Below the pieces are notes generated by a model, which worked only from the letters and a program-made list of their open reading frames with translations, made no database searches and was not told the origin of the DNA. The position numbers were made by a program, and so were the translations under genes. A stretch of 64,000 nt of DNA from Micromonospora rhizosphaerae (GTDB lineage Bacteria; Actinomycetota; Actinomycetes; Mycobacteriales; Micromonosporaceae): assembly GCF_900091465.1 (NCBI RefSeq), contig NZ_FMHV01000002.1:4650001-4714000 (forward strand), read 5' to 3'. Below, one piece after another: positions 37,223-44,603 of the stretch; position 1 is the stretch's first letter; each line of letters starts with the position of its first letter.

Positions 37223-38163
37223 CGGCCACCTCCGGAGGGGCTGGGAGAGGTCCCCGAGCCGGACGGCCCGGGACTGGTCGAACCGGCGGCACCCGAACCC
37301 GACGGCGACGGGCTCGGACTCACCGAGGGCTCGGCGTAGCGTAGCCGTGGCTGCGGAGCCGCCGGCAGGGTGAGGTCCTCGGCGTCCTTGACCCCGAACG
37401 ACAGGCCGGTACTCTTCGCCACCTCACGCATCAGGCCGGCCGCCCGGCTGTCGTCGAACCGGTCCCGCATCGACCCCGGCCCGATCGCCGTCACCTCGTA
37501 CGGACTGGTCACCGGGCGGTAGTCGACCAGGATCGCCTCCCCCGCCGACCGGATCGTCGAGGTCGCCGTCAACCGCTGCCCGTTGATCGCGATCGCCTCC
37601 GCGCCCGCCGCCCACAACGCGTTGGCCACCTTCTGCAGGTCGGAGTACAACACCCGGGACGGGCCCGCGTCCGCGCCCGTCACCGCGTCCCGGTCCCCCG
37701 CCGCGTCGGCCAACCGCACCACCACGCCGTCGCCGCGCACCCGGCCCAAACCGGTGCCCGCCTCCAGGTTCCGCAGCCGGGACGCCTCGGAGCCGCCCAG
37801 CGCCGCGTCCCGCTGCCGGCTCACCTCCTCGCGCAACTGGTCGGCGCGCGCGGTCAACCGGTCCGTCTCGCTCTCCCGCTGCTTGATCTCGGCGATCAGC
37901 CCGGCCCGGGCCTGCGCCCGGCTCGGCTCCTCCGCCACCGTCTCCCGGTAGGCGACCGCGAAGAGGAACCCGATCACCACGATCACCACCAGGCTGACCG
38001 GGCGGGCCGCCAATCGACGCACGCGGGACGGGGGCGCCTCGCGGCGCCGGGCCGCCGCGTCCCCGTACCCAGGGTCGAGCGGGTTGCGGAACAGGTCGGT
38101 GAGGAAGTCGGGCGCGTACACCCGGGCCGAGGGGTCCCGGCCGTCGCGGGGGGTGGAACTCAT
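37219..38163 (-). CDS. Second DUF881 family protein
   Basis: This 314-aa protein has one membrane helix (residues about 50-70, PVSLVVIVVIGFLFAVAYRE), a coiled coil (EIKQRESETDRLTARADQLR) and the DUF881 domain. A Pro/Ser/Gly-rich tail of about 40 residues follows. ATG 38163 overlaps the pgsA stop (ATGA) and its stop overlaps the SBP start, so pgsA, this gene and sbp form a coupled chain. The longer frame to 38475 is pgsA read in another phase. Confidence 0.88.
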   Translation of the reverse strand: MSSTPRDGRDPSARVYAPDFLTDLFRNPLDPGYGDAAARRREAPPSRVRRLAARPVSLVVIVVIGFLFAVAYRETVAEEPSRAQARAGLIAEIKQRESETDRLTARADQLREEVSRQRDAALGGSEASRLRNLEAGTGLGRVRGDGVVVRLADAAGDRDAVTGADAGPSRVLYSDLQKVANALWAAGAEAIAINGQRLTATSTIRSAGEAILVDYRPVTSPYEVTAIGPGSMRDRFDDSRAAGLMREVAKSTGLSFGVKDAEDLTLPAAPQPRLRYAEPSVSPSPSPSGSGAAGSTSPGPSGSGTSPSPSGGGR

Positions 38164-38801
38164 GCCGCCGCACCCCCGGACCGGGTACGCATCGCCCGCA
38201 CAAGGCGGTTCGCCTGCACCACGTACATCGCGCCGGCCACCCAGTAGAGCACCAGGCCCCACCAGGCGAGGCCCCAGCCGATCGCGCCGGCGACCGTCGC
38301 GCCGCCCGGCACCGCCGCGGCGAGCAGCAGGATCGGGAACGCGGCCAGCAGCAGGAAGGTGGCGGTCTTGCCCACGTAGTGCACCGGCGGCGGGCCGTAG
38401 CCGTAGCGGCGCAGCACCGCCAGCGACCCGAGCAGGAGCAGCTCGCGGGCCAGCAGCGCCGCGGTGAACTGCCACGGCACCACCTCCCGCGCGGTGAAGG
38501 CGAGCAGCGTGGCCAGGATGTAGAGCCGGTCGGCGAGCGGGTCGAGCAGCTCACCCAGCCGGCTGACCTGCTGCAGGCGGCGGGCGATCCAGCCGTCCAC
38601 CCAGTCGCTGGTGCCGCCGATGGCCAGCACCACGATTGCCGCCACGTCGGCGTGGACCACGAGGAAGAGGTAGAGGAAGAGCGGGACGCCGATCAGCCGG
38701 GCAAAACTGATCATGTTCGGCAGGGTGAGGACCTGGTCCCCCACGACCGCCGTCGTACCGCCGGAAGACGGATGCTCTGCCCGAGCCGGCCGACGCGACA
38801 C
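38160..38801 (-). CDS. pgsA: CDP-alcohol phosphatidyltransferase (PgsA-like)
   Basis: This 213-aa membrane enzyme belongs to the CDP-alcohol phosphatidyltransferases, which transfer a phosphatidyl group from CDP-diacylglycerol to an alcohol such as glycerol-3-phosphate. The eight-residue metal motif is complete: DGWIARRLQQ, then G and the DPLADR end (DGxxARxxxxxxxxGxxxDxxxD). About five membrane helices follow. GTG 38801 has GGGAGGG 5 bases upstream; the open frame to 39053 is rejected. It corresponds to Rv1822 in the mycobacterial order. Confidence 0.92.
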   Translation of the reverse strand: MSRRPARAEHPSSGGTTAVVGDQVLTLPNMISFARLIGVPLFLYLFLVVHADVAAIVVLAIGGTSDWVDGWIARRLQQVSRLGELLDPLADRLYILATLLAFTAREVVPWQFTAALLARELLLLGSLAVLRRYGYGPPPVHYVGKTATFLLLAAFPILLLAAAVPGGATVAGAIGWGLAWWGLVLYWVAGAMYVVQANRLVRAMRTRSGGAAA

Positions 38802-39126
38802 CGAACCCTCCCTTCGCAGCACGGTCCGGCGCCCGACCGAGGTCGGTCGCTTCCGGAGGGACGTGCGCGTTGCCGGCCGGTCAACGCCGGCGCCCTCTGC
38901 GATCCCGGGCTGGGACCTCCCCCGATGCGGCCCACGATCGTGTCGATCATGGGCCGTGAGTTGCGCTGCCACTATATCGGGCTCTCCCGCCCGTCCCCGG
39001 GCTGTGCTTTCCGTGGCTGCCGGCGTTTCGGCCTTGGTGCGGTGCGACACCACCTGTAGCGCGTCCTAGGACACTAGGTGAGCGACTCGGAACAGCCGAA
39101 ACCAGCGGGGGCTGGGGCGTGGAGGA
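38802..39126. other. 325-base gap between MarR and pgsA genes
   Basis: Both flanking genes run on the minus strand. No protein-like frame is visible; short frames are Arg-rich. The gap must carry the pgsA promoter. A CCTAG/CTAGG inverted repeat at 39065-39078 is the one marked structure. Confidence 0.4.
39065..39078. repeat. CTAG-containing inverted repeat
   Basis: CCTAG at 39065-39069 and CTAGG at 39074-39078 form a perfect inverted repeat over a 4-base gap, 49 bases after the MarR stop. CTAG is rare in such genomes, so the pair stands out, but it is short. Confidence 0.35.
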
Positions 39127-39591
39127 TCAGGCCGTGCGGGCGGTGGCGTCGGTGCCGGTCTGCGGGGTCGCCGCCGCCTGGCCGAACGCGACCAGGGCCA
39201 GCAGCAGCTCGTGCTGCGCCCGGTTGGGCATCCGGTCCAGCACCGCCTGGACCGCCTGGTGCCGGCGCTCCTTCAGCTTCCGCAGCAGGGTCTCGGCCGC
39301 CACGGTGGGAACCAGCCGGACCTCGCGCCGGTCCCGGGGGTCGGCCACCCGCCGCAGCAGGCCGACCGCCTCCAGCCGGTCGCAGAGCCGGCTCGCCGAC
39401 GACGGTACGACGTCCAGCAGATCGGCCAGGCGGTTCACGTTGGTGTCCGGGTGGATCATGATCAACGAGAGCACGCGCAGCTGGGTCGGCGAGACGCCCA
39501 GGTTGTGCCGGGACGCGGCCGTATCGAGCACATCGATGAGTGCCTCAGCAGCCAAATCGATGGCCGCGGCAAGATTCGGAGGTCGCTCCAC
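39127..39591 (-). CDS. MarR family transcriptional regulator
   Basis: This 154-aa winged-helix protein has VSPTQLRVLSLIMIHP, NVNRLADLLDVVPSSASRLC as the helix-turn-helix and DPRDRREVRLVPT as the wing. The GTG 39591 start begins the domain and has AGGGGAC upstream; the frame continues to 40566 only as a shadow of the phosphatase gene. It lies 47 bases downstream of the SpoIIE-type phosphatase on the same strand, so the two may form an operon. Confidence 0.9.
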   Translation of the reverse strand: MERPPNLAAAIDLAAEALIDVLDTAASRHNLGVSPTQLRVLSLIMIHPDTNVNRLADLLDVVPSSASRLCDRLEAVGLLRRVADPRDRREVRLVPTVAAETLLRKLKERRHQAVQAVLDRMPNRAQHELLLALVAFGQAAATPQTGTDATARTA

Positions 39592-39638
39592 CCGATGTCC
39601 CCTGCGATTGTCGCGCTCGTTTTCGCCCCGTCGTTCGG

Positions 39639-40826
39639 TTACTGCTCGCACGCGTCGTCCGGCTGGCTGGCACCCCGCCAGTCCAGGCAGACGACGACCG
39701 CATCGTCGCGGAGATCGGCGTCGGCGTGGTACGCGTGCAGTTCGCGCAACACCGTACCAACTGCTTCGGTCCCCGGCTGCAGCCGAGTGGACCGCATCGC
39801 TCGCGCCATGGCCCTTTCCCCATAGGGCTCCTGGCCATCCGGCTGGGCGGCGTAGACGCCGTCGCTGACCACGAAGAGCCGGTCCCCCGGCTCGAGCGCG
39901 AACTCCTGCACGTCGTACCGGGTCTCGGCGAACATGCCCAACGGCAGCTGCTGCTCGAGGGGGACCGGGGTGACCGTGCCACCTCGCAGCCGGAGCACGT
40001 GCGGCGAGCCGGCGTCCACCGCCCTGATCCGCCCGCGCCGGGTGTCCAGCTCGAAGAGCAGCGTGGCCACGTGCCGGCTGCCGCGGTGCTGGTAGAAGAC
40101 GGTGTCCGAGGCGAGCTCGGCCTGCTCGACGAGGCTCCCCCCGGAACGGCGGGCGTTGCGCATGGCGTTGACGGTGACCGCGGTGAGCAGCGAGGCGGCC
40201 AGGCCGCTGCCGGTGCCGTTGAGCACCGTGACGGAGAGCCGGTCGCCGTCGACCGACCAGTCGAAATGGTCCCCGCCCACCGTGTACGCCGGTTCCAGCT
40301 GGCCAGCGAGCAGGAACGCGCCGTGGGTGAAGCTGCGGCCGGGCAACAGCTCCCACTGCATCTCCGCGGCCATGCTCAACCGTTCCCGGCGCCGGGCCCG
40401 GCGGTAGCGGTCGGTCTCCCGGTCCGCCGCGCGCAGCGCCACCGCCAGGTCCCCCGCGATGTCCCGAGCCACCTCGACGGTTGCCGCCGCCGGGCTGGCG
40501 GGCAACTCGACCAGCAGCACCCCGAGCCGCTCGCCCCAGACCGACAGCGGCAGGTAGACCCGGCAACGGCCGTCCTCGCCGCCGTCCAGCACCGGCTGCT
40601 GGCTGCTGAAACAGCGCTGCGCCACGCCCTGACCGGCGAGGAGACCGGCGTCCGGCAGCTCCGGGTCCAGCAACGGGCAGAGCCCGCTGAAGCGGTAGTC
40701 GGCGATCAACACCTCGGTCCGCGTCGCGTTCAGCGCGACGCGGATCGCCCGGTCGGCGGCCTCGGCCAACTGGTCGGGCGGCACCGCGCGCAGGGCGCGC
40801 GAAACCTGTCCGGCCACATCCGGCAT
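39639..40826 (-). CDS. SpoIIE-type PP2C phosphatase with GAF-like sensor
   Basis: This 395-aa protein is a PPM/SpoIIE serine phosphatase that likely acts on anti-sigma-factor antagonists. Residues about 1-150 resemble a GAF sensor. A linker helix (RARRRERLSMAAEMQWELLP, about 165-185) leads to the phosphatase domain with VGGDHFDW, VTVLNGTGSGLAASLL, the DAGSPHVLRL strand, LFVVSDGVYA and a late DDAVVVCLDW. The canonical D-x-x-D residues of SpoIIE are mostly present. ATG 40826 is placed 7 bases after GGAGG. Confidence 0.88.
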   Translation of the reverse strand: MPDVAGQVSRALRAVPPDQLAEAADRAIRVALNATRTEVLIADYRFSGLCPLLDPELPDAGLLAGQGVAQRCFSSQQPVLDGGEDGRCRVYLPLSVWGERLGVLLVELPASPAAATVEVARDIAGDLAVALRAADRETDRYRRARRRERLSMAAEMQWELLPGRSFTHGAFLLAGQLEPAYTVGGDHFDWSVDGDRLSVTVLNGTGSGLAASLLTAVTVNAMRNARRSGGSLVEQAELASDTVFYQHRGSRHVATLLFELDTRRGRIRAVDAGSPHVLRLRGGTVTPVPLEQQLPLGMFAETRYDVQEFALEPGDRLFVVSDGVYAAQPDGQEPYGERAMARAMRSTRLQPGTEAVGTVLRELHAYHADADLRDDAVVVCLDWRGASQPDDACEQ

Positions 40827-40828
40827 GT

Positions 40829-41305
40829 TCATCCTCCGAGGGCGACTATTGCTGTAGGGCAAGAATCATACGGAGGGCGGGAGACGACCGGTCGGCCGGT
40901 TCCGGCCACGAAGTGGCGCCCGGTGGCCGGCCCGCAGCGGTCGGTGATCGGCGCGCCGTATCGGCCGGCTCGATGGCCGGCGGGGCGGTGCCGGGTGGCG
41001 GCCCGGTCAGGCGGCGGCGGGCTTCGCCGCGACCCGCCGTAGAAGGCGTCCGGCATCGGGGCGGGCCGGCCGTCGGGACGCCACCGCGCGACCGGCACGA
41101 TGCCGTCGGCGGTGGGCACCCACCGCCCGAGCACCGGACCGAACGCGGCCGGCGCCCGCATCGGGAACTCCGGACCCGTCATCGCCAGGGCCCGCGGGTC
41201 CGCGGCCAGCTCCTCGCTGTTGAAGTCGACGGCCAGGAAGCTGCCCGGCGCGACCGCGTCGTAGAGCTCGTCGAGGGCGGTGCTCGGCTGGTCGGGTCCG
41301 GCCAT
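40829..41305 (-). CDS. Hypothetical protein with a likely late frameshift
   Basis: The frame starts at ATG 41305 behind GGGAGGGAG and reads a smooth, protein-like 92 residues (ALDELYDAVAPGSFLAVDF, TGPEFPMRAPAAFGPVLGRW, PMPDAFYGG). After FYGG near 41030 it turns into Arg/Pro/His-rich sequence and runs on to 40829, overlapping the phosphatase start region. In the neighbouring frame the same point reads VAAKPAAA and stops at 41007. One base lost from the GGCGGG run near 41028-41033 would explain both. The true product may therefore be about 98 aa, or the gene is broken. The function is unknown. Confidence 0.55.
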   Translation of the reverse strand: MAGPDQPSTALDELYDAVAPGSFLAVDFNSEELAADPRALAMTGPEFPMRAPAAFGPVLGRWVPTADGIVPVARWRPDGRPAPMPDAFYGGSRRSPPPPDRAATRHRPAGHRAGRYGAPITDRCGPATGRHFVAGTGRPVVSRPPYDSCPTAIVALGG

Positions 41306-41432
41306 CGACGAGGCTCCCTCCCTCGGCGATGGTCGACGGCGTACCCACGGGCCGGCTCGGGCGGTATCGCCCCGCAACGGGCCGCCGGCCGCGATACTGG
41401 CCGCGAGCGTCCGGCGGCCAGGAGGTGCAGCG

Positions 41433-42311
41433 GTGAACTCGGCGAATGGCGCGGTGGTGGTCGGCGTGGACGGCTCAGAGCCGGCGCTGCGGGCCGTGCG
41501 CCTGGCGGCGGGTGAGGCGGCGCGCCGGCACCGCCCGCTGCGGGTGGTGCACGGGTTCATCTGGCCGCTGCTGCGCGTACCGGTCAACCCGCCCGCCGAG
41601 GCGCCGCCCGGCGGTGGGCTGCGGCACCAGGCCGAGGAGCTGGTCGCCGCGGCGGTGGCCGAGGCCGAGGCGGCGGCGCCCGGGGTCCGCGTTTCCGGGG
41701 AGATCATCGACGGCGAGGCGGCGGCGGTGCTGCTCGGTGAGTCCCCCACCGCCACGATGATCGTCCTCGGCGACCGGGGCCTGGGCGGCTTCGCCGCGCT
41801 GGTGGTCGGCTCGGTGGCGATCCAGGTGGCCTCCTACGCGGACTGCCCGGTGATGGTGGCCCGGGGCGAGGAGCGCGCGGCCGGGCCGATCGTGGTCGGG
41901 GTGGACGGCTCCTCCCTGTCCCGGGCCGCGGTCGGGTTCGCCGCCGACGAGGCCGCCGTGCGGGGCACCCGGTTGCACGCCCTGCTCGCCTACACGCATC
42001 CGATCTCCGGCGGTCCCGGCGACATGCAGCCCCTGGTGTACGAGGAGAACCAGCTGCGCGGCGAGGAGGACCGGATCCTCGCGGAGTCGCTCACCGGGCT
42101 GGTCGAACGGCACCCGGAGGTGCCGGTCACCCGGGAGGTGGTCCGCGGCCGGCCGGTCAAGGTGCTCACCGAGGCGTCCCGCGACGCCCAGCTGGTGGTG
42201 GTCGGCCGGCAGGGTCGGGGAGCGCTGGGCGGTCTGCTCCTCGGGTCGGTGAGCCAGGGGGTGCTGCACCACGCCACCTGCCCGGTCGCCGTGGTCCGCT
42301 CCCCCGGCTGA
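41433..42311 (+). CDS. Universal stress protein with two Usp domains
   Basis: This 292-aa protein contains two tandem Usp domains (residues about 1-140 and 148-292). Each begins VVVGVDGS and carries the ATP-binding G-x2-G-x9-G(S) pattern, as GDRGLGG...GSVA and GRQGRGALGG...GSVS. Actinobacterial tandem Usps bind ATP and are linked to hypoxia or stress survival. GTG 41433 follows AGGAGG by 7 bases; the longer frame to 41280 is rejected. It is divergent from the frameshifted hypothetical gene. Confidence 0.93.
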   Translation: MNSANGAVVVGVDGSEPALRAVRLAAGEAARRHRPLRVVHGFIWPLLRVPVNPPAEAPPGGGLRHQAEELVAAAVAEAEAAAPGVRVSGEIIDGEAAAVLLGESPTATMIVLGDRGLGGFAALVVGSVAIQVASYADCPVMVARGEERAAGPIVVGVDGSSLSRAAVGFAADEAAVRGTRLHALLAYTHPISGGPGDMQPLVYEENQLRGEEDRILAESLTGLVERHPEVPVTREVVRGRPVKVLTEASRDAQLVVVGRQGRGALGGLLLGSVSQGVLHHATCPVAVVRSPG

Positions 42312-42390
42312 CCGCCACCGTAACGGTTGGCGGAGGCGGGGACGGGTAGACGGCCCCGGTAGGCGGCGACAGCGACCGGAGGAGGCAGCG

Positions 42391-42600
42391 ATGCCAGGAC
42401 CACGGCCGGGCAGCAGCGATTACGACAAGCAACGGGCGCGGCTGCGCGATCTGATCGAGAATTCCGGGCGGGCGGCGGACCAGGAGGCGAACCAGGTCGC
42501 CAACCGGATCCTGCAGGAGGATCGCGGCCAGCGGGGCGTCGTGCGGGGGGACCGGACGTTCGGGCCCAAGGGCGAGCGCGAACCCGGCGATCCGAAGTGA
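42391..42600 (+). CDS. Small hypothetical protein
   Basis: This is a 69-aa hydrophilic protein (MPGPRPGSSDYDKQRARLRD, then a helix with ENSGRAADQEANQVANRIL). A clear GGAGGAG stands 6 bases before its ATG, and its stop is overlapped by the next start in a GTGA junction. Both speak for a real gene. I recall no function for it. Confidence 0.75.
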   Translation: MPGPRPGSSDYDKQRARLRDLIENSGRAADQEANQVANRILQEDRGQRGVVRGDRTFGPKGEREPGDPK

Positions 42601-43073
42601 GGGCCACGCCCCTGCTCGACGGCGCCATCGCCGGCGCCGTCGGCACCGCCGCGTTGAACATGGTCAGCTACCTGGACATCGTGGTCCGGGCGCGCCCGGC
42701 GAGCATCGCTCCCGAGGAGAGCGCCCGCCGCCTGGCCGAGAAGGCGCACGTGGACCTGGGGCCCGGGGACAAGGCGGTCAACCGCCGCTCCGGCCTCGGG
42801 GCCCTCCTCGGCTACGGCACGGGCGTCGCGGCGGGGGCCGCCTTCGGGCTGCTCGCGGCCCGCCGACGGCTCCCCCTGCCGGTGGCGGCCGGCGTGCTCG
42901 GCGGGGGCGTGATGGCCACCTCGGACGGCTCGCTGGCCGCGCTGGGCGTGAGCGATCCTCGGACCTGGCGACTGAACGACTGGGTGGCCGACATCGTGCC
43001 GCACCTGGCGTACGGCATGGCGGCCGCAACCACCTGGAACCGGCTGCGACCGCCATCCCGACGGGGTGGTTAG
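42597..43073 (+). CDS. Hypothetical membrane protein
   Basis: This 158-aa protein has hydrophobic helices near residues 8-30, 65-85, 92-112 and 130-145 (for example DGAIAGAVGTAALNMVSYL and GALLGYGTGVAAGAAFGLL). A charged cytosolic loop (SIAPEESARRLAEKA) lies between the first two. It starts in a GTGA overlap with the preceding small gene, so the two are translated together. No family recognised. Confidence 0.75.
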   Translation: MRATPLLDGAIAGAVGTAALNMVSYLDIVVRARPASIAPEESARRLAEKAHVDLGPGDKAVNRRSGLGALLGYGTGVAAGAAFGLLAARRRLPLPVAAGVLGGGVMATSDGSLAALGVSDPRTWRLNDWVADIVPHLAYGMAAATTWNRLRPPSRRGG

Positions 43074-43276
43074 CCCCGCCCCTCGCTCTCGTCCTCGGCC
43101 ACCGGCTTCTCGGCCGGGCCGTACGGCGACACCTGCCCCTTCGGCAGCGGCCGCCCCTCGTCGCCGTGCGAGGTGCCACGGTTGAGCGGGAATCCGCTCG
43201 GGCCGGGCAACTTGCTGTCCTGGCTCGTGGAGCCCCGGTTGTTGCGACGGAGCTCCGGCTGCTGCGGGTTAACCAC
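43070..43276 (-). CDS. Small hydrophilic hypothetical protein
   Basis: This 68-aa protein is highly polar (VVNPQQPELRRNNRGSTSQD, then KLPGPSGFPLNRGTSHGDEG), probably disordered. Start GTG 43276 (GGAG 6 bases upstream, in GGAAGGAGACAGTG) is preferred; the frame to 43546 overlaps the HhH-GPD gene and is rejected. Its stop overlaps the stop of the convergent membrane protein gene by 4 bases. A conserved actinobacterial small protein is possible but not proven. Confidence 0.65.
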   Translation of the reverse strand: MVNPQQPELRRNNRGSTSQDSKLPGPSGFPLNRGTSHGDEGRPLPKGQVSPYGPAEKPVAEDESEGRG

Positions 43277-43409
43277 CACTGTCTCCTTCCGGTGGACGAC
43301 AGGCGGTGTCAACCGCCTCGTGAGGCGGTTACCCGCCGCCGCTGCCGGCATGCCGAGGGCGCCGGGCCGGGCGGGGGCTAACCGGCCGCCGGTCGGGTAC
43401 ACGCCGGTG

Positions 43410-44063
43410 ATGGCCGAGAAACGCGAGGTGGCGCGGGCCCTGCTGGACCGGCAGCGACAGACGTACGCGGAGGAGGCGGGGATCCGACTGGCCGACCGGC
43501 CCGGGCCGCTGTACCAGCTGCTGGTGCTCACCACGCTGCTGAGCACCCGGATCCGCGCCGGGGTGGCCCTCGCCGCCGCCCGGGAGCTCTTCGCCGCCGG
43601 CTACCGCACCCCGCCGGCGATGGAGGCGGCGAGCTGGCAGGACCGGGTCGACGCGCTCGGTCGCGGGCACTACCGCCGCTACGACGAGCGCACCGCCACC
43701 ATGCTCGGCACCGGCGCCCGGCTCTGCCTGGACCGCTGGCGTGGGGACCTGCGCCGGCTGCACCGGGAGGCGAACGGGGACCCGTCGGTGCTGCGCCGGC
43801 TGCTCATCGAGTTCCCCGGCATCGGCCCGACCGGCGCGGACATCTTCCTACGCGAGGTGCAGACGGTCTGGCCGGACGTGCGCCCGTACGCCGACCGGCG
43901 GACGCTGGCCGGCGCGGAGCGGCTCGGGTTGCCGGCGAACCCGCGCGGGCTGTCGGGGCTGGTCGGCGAGGGCGACTTCGGGCGGCTGGCCTCGGCGCTG
44001 GTGCGGGTGGCCCTCGGCCAGGAGAACGCCGGCGAGGTCAGCCGGATGGCGGCGGCGCGCTGA
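43410..44063 (+). CDS. HhH-GPD family DNA glycosylase-like protein
   Basis: This 217-aa protein is similar to endonuclease III-type glycosylases. The helix-hairpin-helix is LLIEFPGIGPTGADIFLREV (residues about 130-149) and the following Asp in VRPYADR could be catalytic. No C-terminal Fe-S Cys cluster is seen, so it belongs to the cluster-free branch. The ATG 43410 begins MAEKREVARALL, which is preferred over the longer frame to 43173. The substrate lesion is unknown. Confidence 0.78.
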   Translation: MAEKREVARALLDRQRQTYAEEAGIRLADRPGPLYQLLVLTTLLSTRIRAGVALAAARELFAAGYRTPPAMEAASWQDRVDALGRGHYRRYDERTATMLGTGARLCLDRWRGDLRRLHREANGDPSVLRRLLIEFPGIGPTGADIFLREVQTVWPDVRPYADRRTLAGAERLGLPANPRGLSGLVGEGDFGRLASALVRVALGQENAGEVSRMAAAR

Positions 44064-44066
44064 GCG

Positions 44067-44249
44067 TCACTTGGCCGGCTTCGGCCTGGTCAGGTGCCAT
44101 ACCAGCAGCGAGGCGAGAAGCGCGAGCAGTACGAGGCCGCCGGTGATGCCGCCCTCCTCCCCTGTGTCGCGTTGGCCGGTGACGCCGAAGTAGATCACCG
44201 CGAGCCCGGCGAGCACCGCCAAGAACGTCCGCATTCGTCGGTCATTCAC
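44067..44249 (-). CDS. Small two-helix membrane protein
   Basis: This 60-aa protein has two hydrophobic helices (FLAVLAGLAVIYFGVTG and GLVLLALLASLLVWHL) joined by a charged loop, and a basic C-terminus. The GTG 44249 with GAGG close upstream is preferred. The frame extends to 44516 in a phase that overlaps the next small gene. No function is known. Confidence 0.6.
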   Translation of the reverse strand: MNDRRMRTFLAVLAGLAVIYFGVTGQRDTGEEGGITGGLVLLALLASLLVWHLTRPKPAK

Positions 44250-44356
44250 GCCTCGCACGATACGGGCGGTTTTCTCCCATCGTACGGTGATTCGGCGGGG
44301 TTCCCCCGGCCGGGACGGCCGGGCGGGCAGGTCCAGCGGCGTGACGCTGCGCCGGG

Positions 44357-44554
44357 TCAGTCCTCTTCCAGGTCGTCCAGGGAGATGGCGTGGGTCATCA
44401 GCCACCGGGCCAGGGCGGCCATCCCGAACAGCCACAACGGCGCCGACTCCGTGGTGCCGTTGGTGGCGAAGATGGCGAACCGCAGGTCCGGCACCCGGTA
44501 CGCCTCGATCCGCCACTTGTGCTGCCTGTCCCGCCAGACCGCCGAAGGGTCCAT
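44357..44554 (-). CDS. Small hypothetical protein
   Basis: This 65-aa frame (MDPSAVWRDRQHKWRIEAYR, then LRFAIFATNGTTE, and a helix ending DDLEED) has a balanced composition and GC-rich third positions, but only a weak start signal. The start overlaps the region just after selB, on the same strand. It may be a real small protein. Confidence 0.55.
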   Translation of the reverse strand: MDPSAVWRDRQHKWRIEAYRVPDLRFAIFATNGTTESAPLWLFGMAALARWLMTHAISLDDLEED

Positions 44555-44603
44555 GCGGTCACGGTAGGCGAGGCGGCGGAGCCGCGGGCCGTCTTCCTCC
44601 CGG

